DNA of 58,486 nucleotides. Origin: Annulohypoxylon bovei var. microspora (lineage: Eukaryota; Ascomycota; Sordariomycetes; Xylariales; Hypoxylaceae). Positions within the stretch are counted from its first letter, which is position 1, and each line of letters opens with the position of its first letter. Below the pieces are notes generated by a model. It ran no database searches. It was not told the DNA's origin and was given only the letters and a program-made list of their open reading frames with translations. Shown piece by piece: positions 1-12,049 of the stretch. The stretch covers positions 1 to 58,486 of the forward strand of contig MU405400.1 of the NCBI GenBank assembly GCA_022836615.1, in the 5' to 3' direction. Both the position numbers and the translations under genes were made by a program.

Positions 1-746
1 ATAAAATTAAATATATTTATAAAAATTTAATTATAATTTTACATTAAATTATTTAAATTAATAATTATAAATTTATTATTATTTTAAATATAAAATAACG
101 TTTAATTATTATTTTTTATTAATTAAAATAACGAAAATTTTAAATATATTATTAAAGAAATTTTATAATTAAAAAGTAAATATAAAAAATAAAATATACG
201 TAAAATAATATTAATTAAATGAAAAAGTTATATAAAATTAATATAAAAGTTTTAAAAAAAATTAAAAAATATAAAAACTTTAAAAATATTTTATTAACGA
301 TTTAAAATAAAAAATAAAATAAATAAAAAAGTTTTTACGATTATAAGCTTTAAAAAACGAGGAAAAAAAATTATTATTATAAATTAAAAACTTAAAAAAT
401 TAATTAAAATAAAAATTAATATAAGTTTATATTATAATTATAAATATAATAAACGTAAATTTTTATAATAAAATTATTAATAATTTTAAATAAATTATTA
501 AAATTATTAAAATATATATAAAAAAGGTTTTTACGTTAATTAATTTAATTTATATTTTTAAATATAAATATTATAACTTTAAAAATAAAAAAAATTTTTT
601 TTTTTTTTTATTAATGAAAATAATTTTATTTTTAACCTTATATAATATAAGTTTATTATTATTTATAAAAATTATCATAAATTTAAAATTAAAATTTTAT
701 TTATTAAATTAATTTTTTATAAAATAATTTATTTTAAATTTTTAAG
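1..746. repeat. AT-rich RIP-eroded repeat block, left part
   Basis: The stretch is almost pure A/T. The few remaining cytosines are nearly all followed by G or T (ACG, CTT), and CpA/TpG are nearly absent. Loss of CpA with retention of CpG is the known outcome of repeat-induced point mutation in Pezizomycotina, so this is read as an old transposon mutated beyond recognition. No open frame of note and no recognisable element domain remain. The block continues past the left window edge and resumes after the insertion at 747-1465. Confidence 0.85.
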
Positions 747-1465
747 AGCAATGTTGGCCGCGCTGTATGTATGTCGCCGGTTTGCCGCGCTGTATGCGGG
801 GTGGCGCAAGGTACTTCAAATCGCATACAAATCGCCATACAATTGAAGGTACCAACAGCCCACGAAATTCAATCAATTCAACCTACTTTTCCCCCACCCA
901 TACCTACACACCCCGTCTTAATCTCCCCTTTTCCCCCATCAATCCGGGGTCAAATTTATTATAATTACACAATTAGATACAGCTCGAAAAGCGCTTTCGA
1001 ATGGCATAGGTTGCATTACTTACAGGTTGCTGTATAAGTGGCAAATCTAATTGAAAGATACTCGCATATAGGGCAAGGAGGCTTGCGCGAAGGGTATCAC
1101 GGGACCACCTTAGTAAAAAACTACTAGATGCACTCAGCTTTCAACCTGATTTGCCACCCACACAGGTATTTCCAATGGATGCAACTTAGATCAATCGAAA
1201 GCGCGTTTCGAGGTCTATCTGATTGTGTAATTGTAAAAAATAAGACCTTGAATTGAAAGGGTGGGAAACGGGGGATTGTAAGGGCTGTAAGTGGGTGTGG
1301 GAGCGCGTGGATTTTTCTAAGTTCAATTGAAGGTGCGCGCGGGGTGAGCATTGAAAGTACATGTGTTTGTATGGGGATCTGTATGGCGGGGAAAGTACCT
1401 GTGATGCCCGGCCCGCATACAGCGCGGGAACCCCGCGACATACATACAGCGCGGCTAACATTGCT
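747..1465. mobile_element. Fold-back (long inverted repeat) element, MITE-like
   Basis: The element begins AGCAATGTTGGCCGCGCTG and ends with the reverse complement of AGCAATGTTAGCCGCGCTG. The similarity does not stop at the tips: roughly 747-1075 pairs imperfectly with roughly 1135-1465, leaving a spacer of about 60 bp. Matching inner landmarks are AATTACACAAT (972-982 and its complement near 1225) and GCGCTTTCGA in both arms. CCGCGCTGTATG occurs twice in each arm. GC content is normal and RIP scars are absent although both flanks are heavily RIPed, so it probably entered after the flanks were mutated. No transposase is encoded; the ORFs inside are accidental. A clear target-site duplication is not visible. 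Confidence 0.8.
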
Positions 1466-2345
1466 TATTTTTAATATTATTTAAATAATATATTATAATT
1501 TATTATAATTTTTAAAAAATTAAAATCTTTTAAACATAATTTATAAAAATTAAAAAACTTTTTATTATTATTAAAAATTTATTATTTTAATTTAATAATA
1601 TTTTTAATAAACTTAAGCCGGCTTTTTAATTAATTAAAATTTTTATCGATAAATATAAATTAATTAAAAGTATTTTATTATTTATATAAATTTATATACA
1701 TTTTATTATATTAATTTAAATTATATATATATTTATTTTTAAATTTAAATAATTTTACGAATATAATATATAAAAAGAATTAATATATATAAATCGATAA
1801 TTAATTTAAAAATAAATTAAATAATATAAGTTATATTATTATTAAACTTATATTAACGTAAATATATTAAAAAACATGTAAAATATTAATATTAAAACAT
1901 TTTAAAAATATTATATATAATTAATTATAAATAATAACATTAAAAACCGCGATATAATAATTTATTAAATATAAAATATAACGTATAATTAATTAATATT
2001 TATATGTATAAAAATGTTTAATTAAAAATTATAAAATAATATAAATTTTATAATAAAAAACGCATTATAAAAGAAATTATTTAAATTTAAAACGAAAAAT
2101 ATTATATATTAATTTTTAATAATTTTTAATAATTACGTGGTTTATTAATATAATTATTAATAAAGTTAAAATTAAGGTTATATAAAATTAATTTAAAATT
2201 AATTTAAAATTAATTTTAATTAAAATATTAATTTAAATTTATATTTAAATTAAACCGAAATTAAACTTTAAAATAAAATTATTTAAATTAAATAAATAAA
2301 GTAAATAATTAAATATATAAAACGGTTTAACCTATTTAAGTTAAT
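1466..2345. repeat. AT-rich RIP-eroded repeat block, right part
   Basis: Same composition as 1-746: extreme A/T, cytosines retained almost only in CpG or CpT, CpA missing. It is the continuation of the block split by the fold-back element. Composition returns to normal between about 2340 and 2400. Confidence 0.85.
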
Positions 2346-2717
2346 TAGTTAAAGATAATCTTAGTAAGCCGTTTTTTCAAAATTAAGCCCCTTAGAGCGC
2401 CTCAGGAGGTAGTCCGAGCTAATCGACGAGGTGGTCTGAGCTATGAACCTTCAGTTTAGAATTTCCATATGCAATAGGAAAAGCATCATTCTTTTATCGG
2501 TAATTAGAGTAAGATTTAGTGGGGATAGTGGATCTTCTTTAAGTCTAACTAGTGGGGTCACCGCTCGGCAGAATCTTTCACCGCCCGGCAGAATAATGTT
2601 TCTTTGGAACTTTTTTTCTTTGCGCCAACTGGGATATCAGATATCTGAATGTCTGGACCAAGTAGACGAACTCGAACTTCGATCCCGAAGAATCACGCGT
2701 AGGAATAGGACGACAAA
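2346..2717 (+). promoter_or_regulatory. KRE33 upstream region with tandem direct repeat; repeat-block border
   Basis: This segment lies between the AT-rich block and the KRE33 start. At 2404-2443 there are two diverged copies of GAGGTrGTCyGAGCTA, which look like the terminal part of the eroded element. At 2559-2574 and 2579-2594 a 16-bp motif (CACCGCYCGGCAGAAT) is repeated with exactly 20 bp spacing, a candidate activator site. An ATG-initiated frame from 2443 runs into the KRE33 start in another frame and is most likely not a gene. Confidence 0.4.
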
Positions 2718-5700
2718 ATGTCGCGAAAAGCTGTGTAAGTATCTTTAACACAATTAGTCTTATAACGTCTACCTAATTATTCATTCATTTACTAATGTTG
2801 CTATCTATCTCCTAGAGATTCGCGCATTCCTACTCTCATTCGAAATGGCCTCGCCGAGCACAAGCGAAGCTTCTTCGTCGTGGTTGGCGACCATGCCAAG
2901 GATGCCATCGTCAAATTACATTTCATAATGTCTCAAGCGGACTTGCGACAAAACAAGTCTGTTCTTTGGGCCTACAAGAATAAGCTCCTCGGCTTTACCA
3001 GTCACCGGAAGAAGCGAGAAAACAAGATCAAGAAAGAGATCAAGCGTGGGATCAGAGATGCGAATACTGAAGACCCCTTTGAACTCTTCGTTTCGCTTCA
3101 TGACGTCAGATATGTGTACTACAAGGAGACAGACAAGATCTTAGGTAGAACATTTGGCATGGTAAGGAACTATGGTGAAGATGCCATCCCTCGCATGCGC
3201 ATACTAATATGTTGTGAATAGTGCATCCTTCAAGATTTTGAGGCCCTCACCCCGAATACTCTGGCTCGCACTATCGAGACTGTTGAGGGAGGAGGCTTAG
3301 TGATCCTCTTATTGAAAGGAATGGATAGTTTGAGGCAACTCTATACACTTTCAATGGATGTACATTCACGATACCGAACCGAAGCCCATCACGATGTTGT
3401 CGCGAGATTCAACGAGCGCTTTCTACTGTCTTTAGGTCGATGCGAGTCTTGCCTTGTCATTGACGACGAATTGAACGTTCTGCCGATATCTGGGGGAAGG
3501 GGAGTTAAGCCTTTGCCGCCTGTGGAAGAGTCAAAGTCCCCCGAGGACATAGAGCTAGAAAAAGTTAAGGATTCGCTCCGGGATACACAGCCGATAGGAT
3601 CCTTAGTCCAACTTGCGCGAACGAAAGATCAAGCGGATGCCTTAATCACCTTCGTCGATGCTATATCCGCCAAAACGCTTCGTAATACCGTATCCTTGAC
3701 TGCTGCGCGTGGTCGTGGTAAATCAGCTGCATGTATGTTCACCAACACTCCGACGAAGGAAAAAGCTAACAGGAATAGTGGGTGTTGCTATTGCAGCCGC
3801 CGTATCTTATGGCTACAGTAACATCTTTGTCACTTCTCCTTCTCCAGAAAACTTGGGCACTCTATTCGAATTTGTGTTCAAGGCGTTTGATGCCTTGAAC
3901 TACCAGGACCATACAGATTACTCCATCATCCAGTCCACCAATCCAGATTTCAAAAAAGCAATTGTCAGGGTTAATATTTTCCGAAACCATCGACAGACTA
4001 TCCAATATATACGACCGCAAGATGCTCACGTGCTCGGACAAGCAGAGTTGGTCATCATCGATGAAGCGGCGGCGATTCCACTACGTATGTTGAACCCCTT
4101 TTCCTTACTCGTATGTGCTAATAGTTGGTAGCATTGGTGCGAAAGCTTCTAGGACCTTACACAGTCTTCATGGCCTCCACAATAAGCGGTTATGAAGGTA
4201 CCGGACGTTCGCTGTCACTAAAACTCATTAAGCAACTAAAGGAGCAGGCCGCAACTAGCGTAGCCCAGGATGGCGAAACTCGAAGTCCAAGATCTCTAAA
4301 AGAAGTTACCCTTGTCGAACCGATCCGTTACGCGAAGGGTGATGCAGTTGAAAAGTGGTTAAACGCTCTTCTTTGCTTAGATGTTACGCCCTCAAGACCC
4401 AAGAACAACATATTTCCCGACCCTTCGCAATGCCAACTCCTACATATCAACCGTGACACCCTTTTCTCCTTCCATCCAGTTCCAGAAAGATTCCTACGAC
4501 AAATGGTGGCCCTTTTCGTAACCAGCCATTATAAAAATACCCCGGACGACATGCAACTTATGAGCGATGCTCCAGCACATGAGTTGTTCGTTTTAACTTC
4601 CTCGACTATTCAAGAAAACGGCTTGCCTGAGCCTCTGTGTGTAATTCAAATAGCACTTGAAGGCAATATCAGCAAGCAAAGCGTGTTGGCTGGCTTAGAC
4701 AGGGGTCAGCGACCTGCCGGTGACTTGATTCCTTGGCTAGTCAGCCAGCAGTTCCAAGACGACTTTGCTTCTCTATCAGGCGCTCGCATAGTTCGAATTG
4801 CAACTCACCCAGATTGTGTTTCAATGGGCTACGGGACGAAAGCTCTCGAACTTCTAATTGATTACTATGAAGGCAAATTCATAAACTTAGGAGAAGATAA
4901 CGAGGCTTCAGCCAAGAAGACGGCTAATATCGTTGCTGATACCACAAGTAGGAATGGTCTTCTTAATGAAGATATCACGGTTCGAGACATCGAAAAGATG
5001 CAACCCTTATTCTCAAGACTGGCAGAGCGCAAGCCAGAGGATCTCGAGTATGTTGGCGTAAGCTACGGGTTGACCCAAGCGCTCCATAAATTCTGGTCGC
5101 GCGCCGTCTTCTCACCTGTGTACTTGGTAAGCTTTATTCGCCAACAGAACTCACACTTCATTCCTGAATAAATCGGAACTAACAATTTTGCAGCGACAAA
5201 CAGCCAATGATCTAACTGGCGAACATACTTGCGTAATGCTTAGGCCATTAAGAGACGACCGAGAATGGCTTGGAGCTTTTTCTGCCGATTTCCACCGTCG
5301 TTTCCTTGCCCTACTCTCGTACAAATTCCGCGACTTCCCCTGCGTGCTTGCGCTGAGCATTGACCAGTCTGCTACAGCAGGCGCTCAATTAGATCCGTCA
5401 AACCAGCTACCCGAATTGACTAAATCAGAATTAGACAGACAGTTAACACCCTTCGACTGTAAGCGACTAGAATCGTACACAAGGGGTGTACTGGACCATC
5501 ACGCCATCCTTGACCTTGTTCCTAAGCTCGCAGACCTCTACTTCACAGGTCCTCTAAAACCAAGCATCAGGCTTACAGGTGTGCAACGAGCCCTCTTGTT
5601 AGGAATTGGTCTGCAGCGGAAAGATGTGGGTGCCATATGCACGGAACTCTCTTTAGAGTCATCTCAAGGCTTGGCCATGTTCATGAAGATCATACGAAAA

Positions 5701-6211
5701 ATCACGGCGCATTTTTCGTCGCTGATCTCATCAGCCGTCGAGGCAAATATGCCAAAAACGGAATCAATCGGGGTTAGCAGAGAGAACGCATCCGGGGTGC
5801 ACGAAGACGAGGCGGTCAATGACAAATACGCGCCGTTAGAAATGAGTTTGGACGCTGAGCTGGACGAAGCCGGCGACGAGGCCTTGCAAGAGTTACGGGC
5901 GAAGCAGAGGGAGCTTATAGACTCTCTTCCCCTCGACCAGTAAGATTACCCCACTAACTCAATCAATTAGAGCATTTATACTGACACCAGTTTTCAGATA
6001 CGAGATCGAGGGCGATGCGCCCGGCTGGGAAGAGGCAGAGAAGCAGGTATTAAGAGCGACTAAGGAAGGGCGCTCTAATCCGGTCGTCAGCGTCAAGTCC
6101 AAGCAGAGCAAGCGGAAAGCCGGCATGACGGCGGCAGAAGTCTACGAGGAGGAGTTCGGGGAGAAGAAGCACAAAAAGTCTAAGAAGTCTAAGAGAGGTG
6201 GTGATGACTAA
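2718..6211 (+). CDS. KRE33: RNA cytidine acetyltransferase KRE33/NAT10
   Basis: The product is the nucleolar enzyme that makes N4-acetylcytidine in 18S rRNA and, with a tRNA adaptor, in tRNA, and is needed for small-subunit assembly. Seven exons join in phase: 2718-2734, 2816-3161, 3222-3732, 3779-4084, 4132-5126, 5194-5939 and 5998-6211, giving 1044 aa, close to the yeast protein (1056). Exon 1 is only 17 nt; its MSRKAV joins DSRIPTLIRNG, the conserved N-terminus. In order come the N-terminal TmcA-like domain (about 1-280), Walker A GRGKSAA (about 283-290), a DEAA box (about 388), the GNAT fold with RIATHPDCVSMGYGTKAL (about 612-630), the C-terminal RNA-binding region, and a Lys-rich tail typical of nucleolar proteins. 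Introns are 46-81 bp with CTAAT/CTAAC branch sites. No damage is seen despite the RIP block only about 0.4 kb upstream. Confidence 0.97.
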
Positions 6212-7159
6212 GCCCTTGTCTAACCTAGGGGTTGGTGGCGTAAGGCATTTCGACGTTGACGAACTCAGGGTAATGGGTGCGTGTGTATATAGAAATTTAC
6301 GTCGCGAAATGATACCAGGTTTGAGATAAGTGTAATTGACTCATTTCGGTTTCTTTATGATTGGAGATGCGCGAAGCCGGGGAGTTGATGTCACGGGTGA
6401 GGTGTTCGTTGCTTGACCTCAACCTTGTTGAACACTTTGATTTTCTAAGTGTTGACGATATGTTGCCAGCCTTTTGAAAAGGCCTCAAAGAGAGATACGT
6501 TAAAGAATATCTTGATGCGTGCTCTTAACATCGTTAACCTACTATTATACAAGAGTTTTCGAAAAGGGGTAGATGAATTTAGCTAGGTAGATTAGTACGT
6601 CATTGTGTTACGTCGACTTCGATTGGGGTCAATCAGAAGTGTCATACCATACCATTGTAGGTAATTGTGGCTAACATTTTCGCGATAGGGGTAAATGGAA
6701 TGTTGAATAGGTATTGATCTTGAGAGGTAGCCAACTCCAATATCAATAAACTCTTCCTAAGTCCTCAGCCTTGCTTTCAGCTGCTTGGGGTCCAAGCTAG
6801 GTTAGATCTTCCTTGCTAATTGTACCGAACTTCTATCACGCGCAACTATCGGTATGATAGAGATTAGTAGGAAAATTCCGGCAGTGTACCTCTTTTAAAA
6901 AGTCAAGTAGCATCGTTTAGAAAATACTAGTAGTTCGAAAATTTGGAGCTTATATCACCCTAACCTTAGATACTTTCTTAACCAAAAATACAGAAATAGG
7001 GGGGATAGTATAAAGTAGGAGGTTAGTTGTGGTATGGAGGAGGATTAACGAAACTTACTATGATCAAGGTCGTTGCACGCTAAGTTCAACCCCTTAAAAA
7101 ATAAAACCAGACCTATAATCTATTGTCTACATCACGCTGGCTATAAACCCGTTCTAGTC
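6212..7159. other. Convergent 3' intergenic region
   Basis: It separates the ends of KRE33 (+) and the receptor gene (-). No open frame of interest, no repeat and no recognised motif was found; it is ordinary AT-leaning intergenic DNA that must hold both 3' UTRs. Confidence 0.6.
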
Positions 7160-8443
7160 TTATGACTTCGAGACTCCTGCTGTTGCTGTTGCATAATATT
7201 CCTGCAGCTTGTCCCCTGGGCCGCCTGGGCCACTTTCCACATCAGCGAGCTCGACCTTCACGGTTCTCTCCATCTTAATCCCTCCGATACTCCCGAAACC
7301 GTTACTAGCTAGTATAGACTCTGTACTGCTCTGCCTTTGGAAGCCGGTGTCCTTGGTGTGGCGTGTACCGCTGCCTATGATTGTCGAAGGTCGGCGACCA
7401 TAAACGTTTAGTTCGTCGGAGAGTAATGCTCGTCGTGTAATAGTATAAAGTACGGCGTCTACCCAACCGGAGCATGTGAAAAGACCACCAGCAAATAGGA
7501 AATATCCATCAGACGGCGTATTATTCGACATGCTAGCCATCCTCCCAGCACTTGAGACATCGTAAGCTTAAGTTATCTAGGTAGGGGTCGTGAGGTATAA
7601 CTTACGCTAAAGGAAGACTTAAAATGGTGTAAATAATCGCGTACGCCAACATGGCAGCTCGTGCCCTGCGTAGACTATCGACATTCCGACCTGACATCAT
7701 AGCTTCTCTGCGTCTGAAGCGATACAGATAAAAGAAACAGATAGCGTAAATTAGGATGGAGCCGAATTCGACGATGAAAATCCAGATATAGTGAAGCGAA
7801 AGACGCAGTCCTTCCTTATCCGATTGTATCCAACACTAACTTCGGGGTTAGACTCTCCGTAAAAAGTTGGTGGTCTCTGATGTATAGGAATTTCTCTTAC
7901 CCAAACTCCGGCTCTTAGGAACACAAAACGCCCGCCAACAATTGGTGCAAGGGACGTGAGGCCGACAGACAACGCCCAAACACCTAGCACACAAGAAATG
8001 AAGGCCTTCTGAGACAATTTTCTTGAGAGGATCACCTGGTATGTCGTATGGATAGCTATCGCGAGGACGAAAAAGGAGCTCCCAACGTCCCCGAGCTGAA
8101 TCAGCCATCCTTGTGCAAAGCACGCACTATTTGGTCCAACAATCTTGCGCTCCGCTACCCAGTGAAACGATATCACAAACCCGAGTGATTGTATAAGATC
8201 GGCGAGAATGAGTTGGTAGATGAGAACGATAGACTGGTTTCGACTAACGGGGCTACTATAGTGAGATTTCCAAGTAACCATACGCCATGTTATGAAACCT
8301 AGAAGTAAGCTTGTGAAAACTAGCGAGATCGTAGCGAGGGTGCCGATGACTAGAAGTCCGTTGTAGGTGTGACTGTCCATGGACAGGAGGCTGTTAGGCG
8401 GGTCATAATAAGACAAAGGTATTCCATCGCTATTCGTTGCCAT
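7160..8443 (-). CDS. Seven-transmembrane receptor, Git3/cAMP-receptor-like GPCR
   Basis: Three exons in phase (8443-7901, 7835-7606, 7550-7160; introns of 65 and 55 bp) encode 387 aa. Hydrophobic segments follow each other in a seven-helix pattern: helices 1-5 in exon 1 and early exon 2 (for example near residues 30-52, 76-95 and 110-130), a charged third inner loop rich in Arg after FFYLYRFRRR, then helices 6 and 7 across the last junction. Joining GVW to CWIQS and PLA to AGRMAS restores the family pattern (cysteine-tryptophan before helix 5, HYIWIFIVEFGS). The tail after residue about 290 is hydrophilic and Ser/Thr-rich, as in receptors that are phosphorylated. Fungal members of this family are linked to nutrient sensing through heterotrimeric G proteins; the ligand cannot be told. 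It could also be annotated simply as an integral membrane protein. Confidence 0.8.
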
Positions 8444-11400
8444 ATTGTCGTTTCCTGCTTAATCGTATATCGAGAACCGTAACCGATGGATGTAGCCGCG
8501 GGTAGAACAATAGCAATGAAATTAAATCAAAATCGACACTATAATGAAGGTAGTGACGATAGTCACAAAAGCCTTCGAGGCTCTATAGACTACTAAAGAA
8601 TGTGTAAGCCTACCATGAGGTAAGGAGGAGTTGCTATTAAAATTCCAAAGTTTATTCGTGCATCATTTCAATAATCTAGTCCGAGGAAAAATCTTCGAGA
8701 TCTAACCCCGGATCTAACACGGTACTTTACATGTTCATATATGTGGATTTCGATGCAGTCTAAAGGAGACAAGCAATACACACGGACGCGGGGAGGCAAA
8801 GAGAGGATATCCGGGGGGAGGGTTCTATAGAGAAGTACGAAATACCACTTGTAATCCGTTCCACAACAGGTCCTACATGTTACGGTAGGTAGTTAGTGGC
8901 CGGGCAATTGTTTATGCCTTCAATCTCCTCAACTACTACCTACTACTACCTACTACCACCAACTACCAGGCCATCAAAAATTTGTTTTGACTCATGTTTT
9001 GCATGGGGTTTCGATGTGGGCGGCGTCGGACTGAAGTTACCTCGACATTGCATTAGTCCGGCTCTCGGGTTTCATATTTCCTTTTCACCTAAGCACCATA
9101 TTCATTCGCAAGTAGACAGGGTTGCCATTAGTTGATTATACGGTATCCGCTAGTGGGGATGGACGAATCGCCATGTACGGTAAGGTCTTCGGCACTTAGC
9201 TCAAGAATACAACCCTTCCACGTTACCAGGTACCATCAACTATAGGAACGTTGAAATGCCACATAGACTAGCAATCCTAGACTTTACGACCTCTAACTAT
9301 GCGGTCGAGTAGATAGATTATAATGCGCTAAGTCTACACCAAACGCATAACGAAGAGGACGAAACTAGCGGGAGGGCTAGAGCAGCAAGACATATATTCT
9401 TAAAGTTGCCTCAGTAAATCGTCATACTGATTTATAAAGTGAAAATGAACCCAATTATTTATGCCAAGACCTTAAAAGATTTCCAAAAATAATTAGATCT
9501 TGGTTGAGCACTAATCAGTTCCAGAGGATAATTATTACTACTTTCATCGGTAGACTGTAGTCTCCGTGGAGATAGTCGATCGAGTCATTTCCGTTGCCAA
9601 TCACTACTAGGCAGGCCTGTCATCAATTATAAGTAAGCAACTATCAAATTTCGATGTCCTTATTGCATAACGATGGTGGTATGAATATTGTAAAATATTA
9701 CCATGCGTTTGGTTCGGATAAGAGAACGGTGCCGATATGCCGCGAGCTACGGTTCCAAAATGGAAGGTGAATGACTTCTTACAGCCCTATTTTCATGTTT
9801 TAAAAGTCTAGAACCAAGATATTTACTGCGTATGTATGTACTGTGTATAAAGCATGATTTAGCGACGGGGAGATCCCGTAGTGCCTTTCGCAGACGTGAA
9901 GCACTTCGGGACCGGTGAGCCATGTGCAACATCCATATTTACCCAAGGTGACTTTCCTTTAATCCGGAGCCCCACATATCATAGCTCTCGGTCAGGACTC
10001 CGGAGAGCTCGGTAGGCTTAGCGAGCTGGCGAGTAGTGTACTGCGTAGGGCGTAGTCGAGTTCTCTCCAGACAGACCCCGGATTCTATATAATAGTAGGG
10101 CACTATGTACTACCCCTAAGTTTAAATCCCCTTTCAAAAATTAAAGAACTCCTCGGAAATTATGGGGTTCTAGAATTACGTATATATGTTCTATTCCTAA
10201 TGTTCATAATGCGGCTCAAACTTACATACCAAGCTTGACGATGCTACCGTATGAGTGGATATCGGCAATTGATGATGCAGCATATTGTACATATCAAGTA
10301 AGGATTTCACAGGAGACTCGATCGAGATTCAAAGGCCCGATATCAAAACTCTTACTCTAAAGGTAAAATATGATAGATATCCTTCACACGCCCCATAATA
10401 TGAATACTTGATGCATGAAACCCCCACTAACGACCAGTATTATTTCACGTGTGCTTATCTTATGGTCCTTGCTAGTGTATGTGGCACGTGGGAGCAAGCT
10501 TGACATGTAAAACGATCCAGGAACAATAGCTAGAGTCATGATAGTCTATCTGACTTGCAGTAGAATGAGCTCGGATAGATGGCGCGATAGCTACGCGGAT
10601 GACATTCCGTGGCTCGAGCAATGCATGAACGTGTCGAGATCATACGAGAAGGGAAATACCTTGTTTTTGTACATGGCGCTTGGGTTGGCATTAGGTTGAA
10701 ATGACTGGGGAAGACCCCTGATTTCTTACCTTTCTCTTCCTAGATAAGTTAGAATATCCGACATAGCACCGCAAATACACTATTACATAGTAAGTTACCG
10801 CAGCCCATGTTCATGAATAGTGTTTTCGTTGATGCTTGTTAGATAACACGAGCACCTCGTCATGACCTACGCATAATTGACGTCGCCCTAGTCGTTGCTG
10901 ACAGGCAGTGGATTGGCGTCACTGCTATTGGATACGTCCTGAATCAGGATCCATGTGCCCATCCGAAAATCAACCCTCCCCAAAGCAGTTCATTGTCGAT
11001 CATACTAATAGTAGAAGCCCACGTGTAGAGGCACGCGGTATCACGTGACACTTTCAACGAACTTTTAAGGGGTAGGTATATTAGTCGTTGCTGGTTTGCG
11101 GTTTTGTTCAAAGAGTACACTTACGATTCATGAAAGTGGTCTTTGCGCCGAGAGTAACGTGGAAATTTCATTTGACTATCCTTGAGGCTCATATATTACC
11201 CGCCCTCCTGGTCCTCACAAAGGATCAGGAACATAGCAGCATATATTGATATAGTTTGACTAGAGATAGTTGGGATTATTCAAGGTCCTGTATCTCGAAA
11301 AATCTTTCTAACCCAATTCAATATTCCTTCGAGATATCTTTAAGCCCGTCTCACATAAAGCGCTCTGCTAAAGCTCCTATAATCGGTGTTAATAAGATTC

Positions 11401-12049
11401 GGCCAGACCAATCGATGTCCTACTTTAACCCTATGTTAGACCCAAGGCTCGCTTGGAAGCAAAAGAGTTGTTCTTATTTACCTACGGAGGTCGGCCATCA
11501 TTACCCTGACGTCGTGTTAATGCCTGAGATAGCGAAGCATTGTCTATGCCGGGCAGCATCTTAGTGCAACCCAGCAAATCTATTGAGGGTAGGTTTTTGC
11601 AAGTATGCCCTAATATTCAAAACCAAGATTCAATCGGTGTCCCGTGTATTAATAAAAAGCTTATAAAAGCTTGTTTCACTGTCGCCGCTCAGGTTGTCCC
11701 CGCTCAAAATGTCGGTGCTCAAGTTCGTCAACATACCTAGTATTTAATTGTAGGAGTGTGGATGTGGTCAACATAGCCATTGTCCCAGTGAAGTACCCAC
11801 CCATACAAACCACCCCAATCATGAAGTAACTGTAGTATTGGGTCCCGACTTGCGTATAACATCCATTGTCGTGTCCCGGGTTTTGCCGATAATCTTTAGA
11901 TCAGTTCCCTCATTCAGTAACCTTGATATTTCAGGGATTTTCTCTTGAAATACGGTCTCATGTAGAGGTGGATCTGGTTTAAGCCCGATTTATTTGCTAA
12001 TTGTCGTCTCTATGGGGCGCGGATATATGAGATGATTGCGCTGCAGTCC
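8444..12049. other. Long gene-poor region
   Basis: About 3.6 kb without a gene I can defend. Open frames are short and without recognisable motifs. A CTACTACCTA microsatellite lies near 8930-8960. TA dinucleotides are frequent but cytosines before A persist, so any RIP here is mild. The part from about 11250 may be the decayed downstream portion of the C2H2-like pseudogene that follows on the minus strand, but I cannot match it to anything. Confidence 0.5.

Noticed and set aside
747..1465. Several 65-105 codon frames inside the fold-back element
   Set aside because: They exist on both strands because the element is an inverted repeat, begin with non-ATG codons in places, and lack any domain.
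2443..2748. 101-codon ATG frame upstream of and overlapping the KRE33 start
   Set aside because: It overlaps the true first exon in another frame and shows no family resemblance; at most an upstream ORF.
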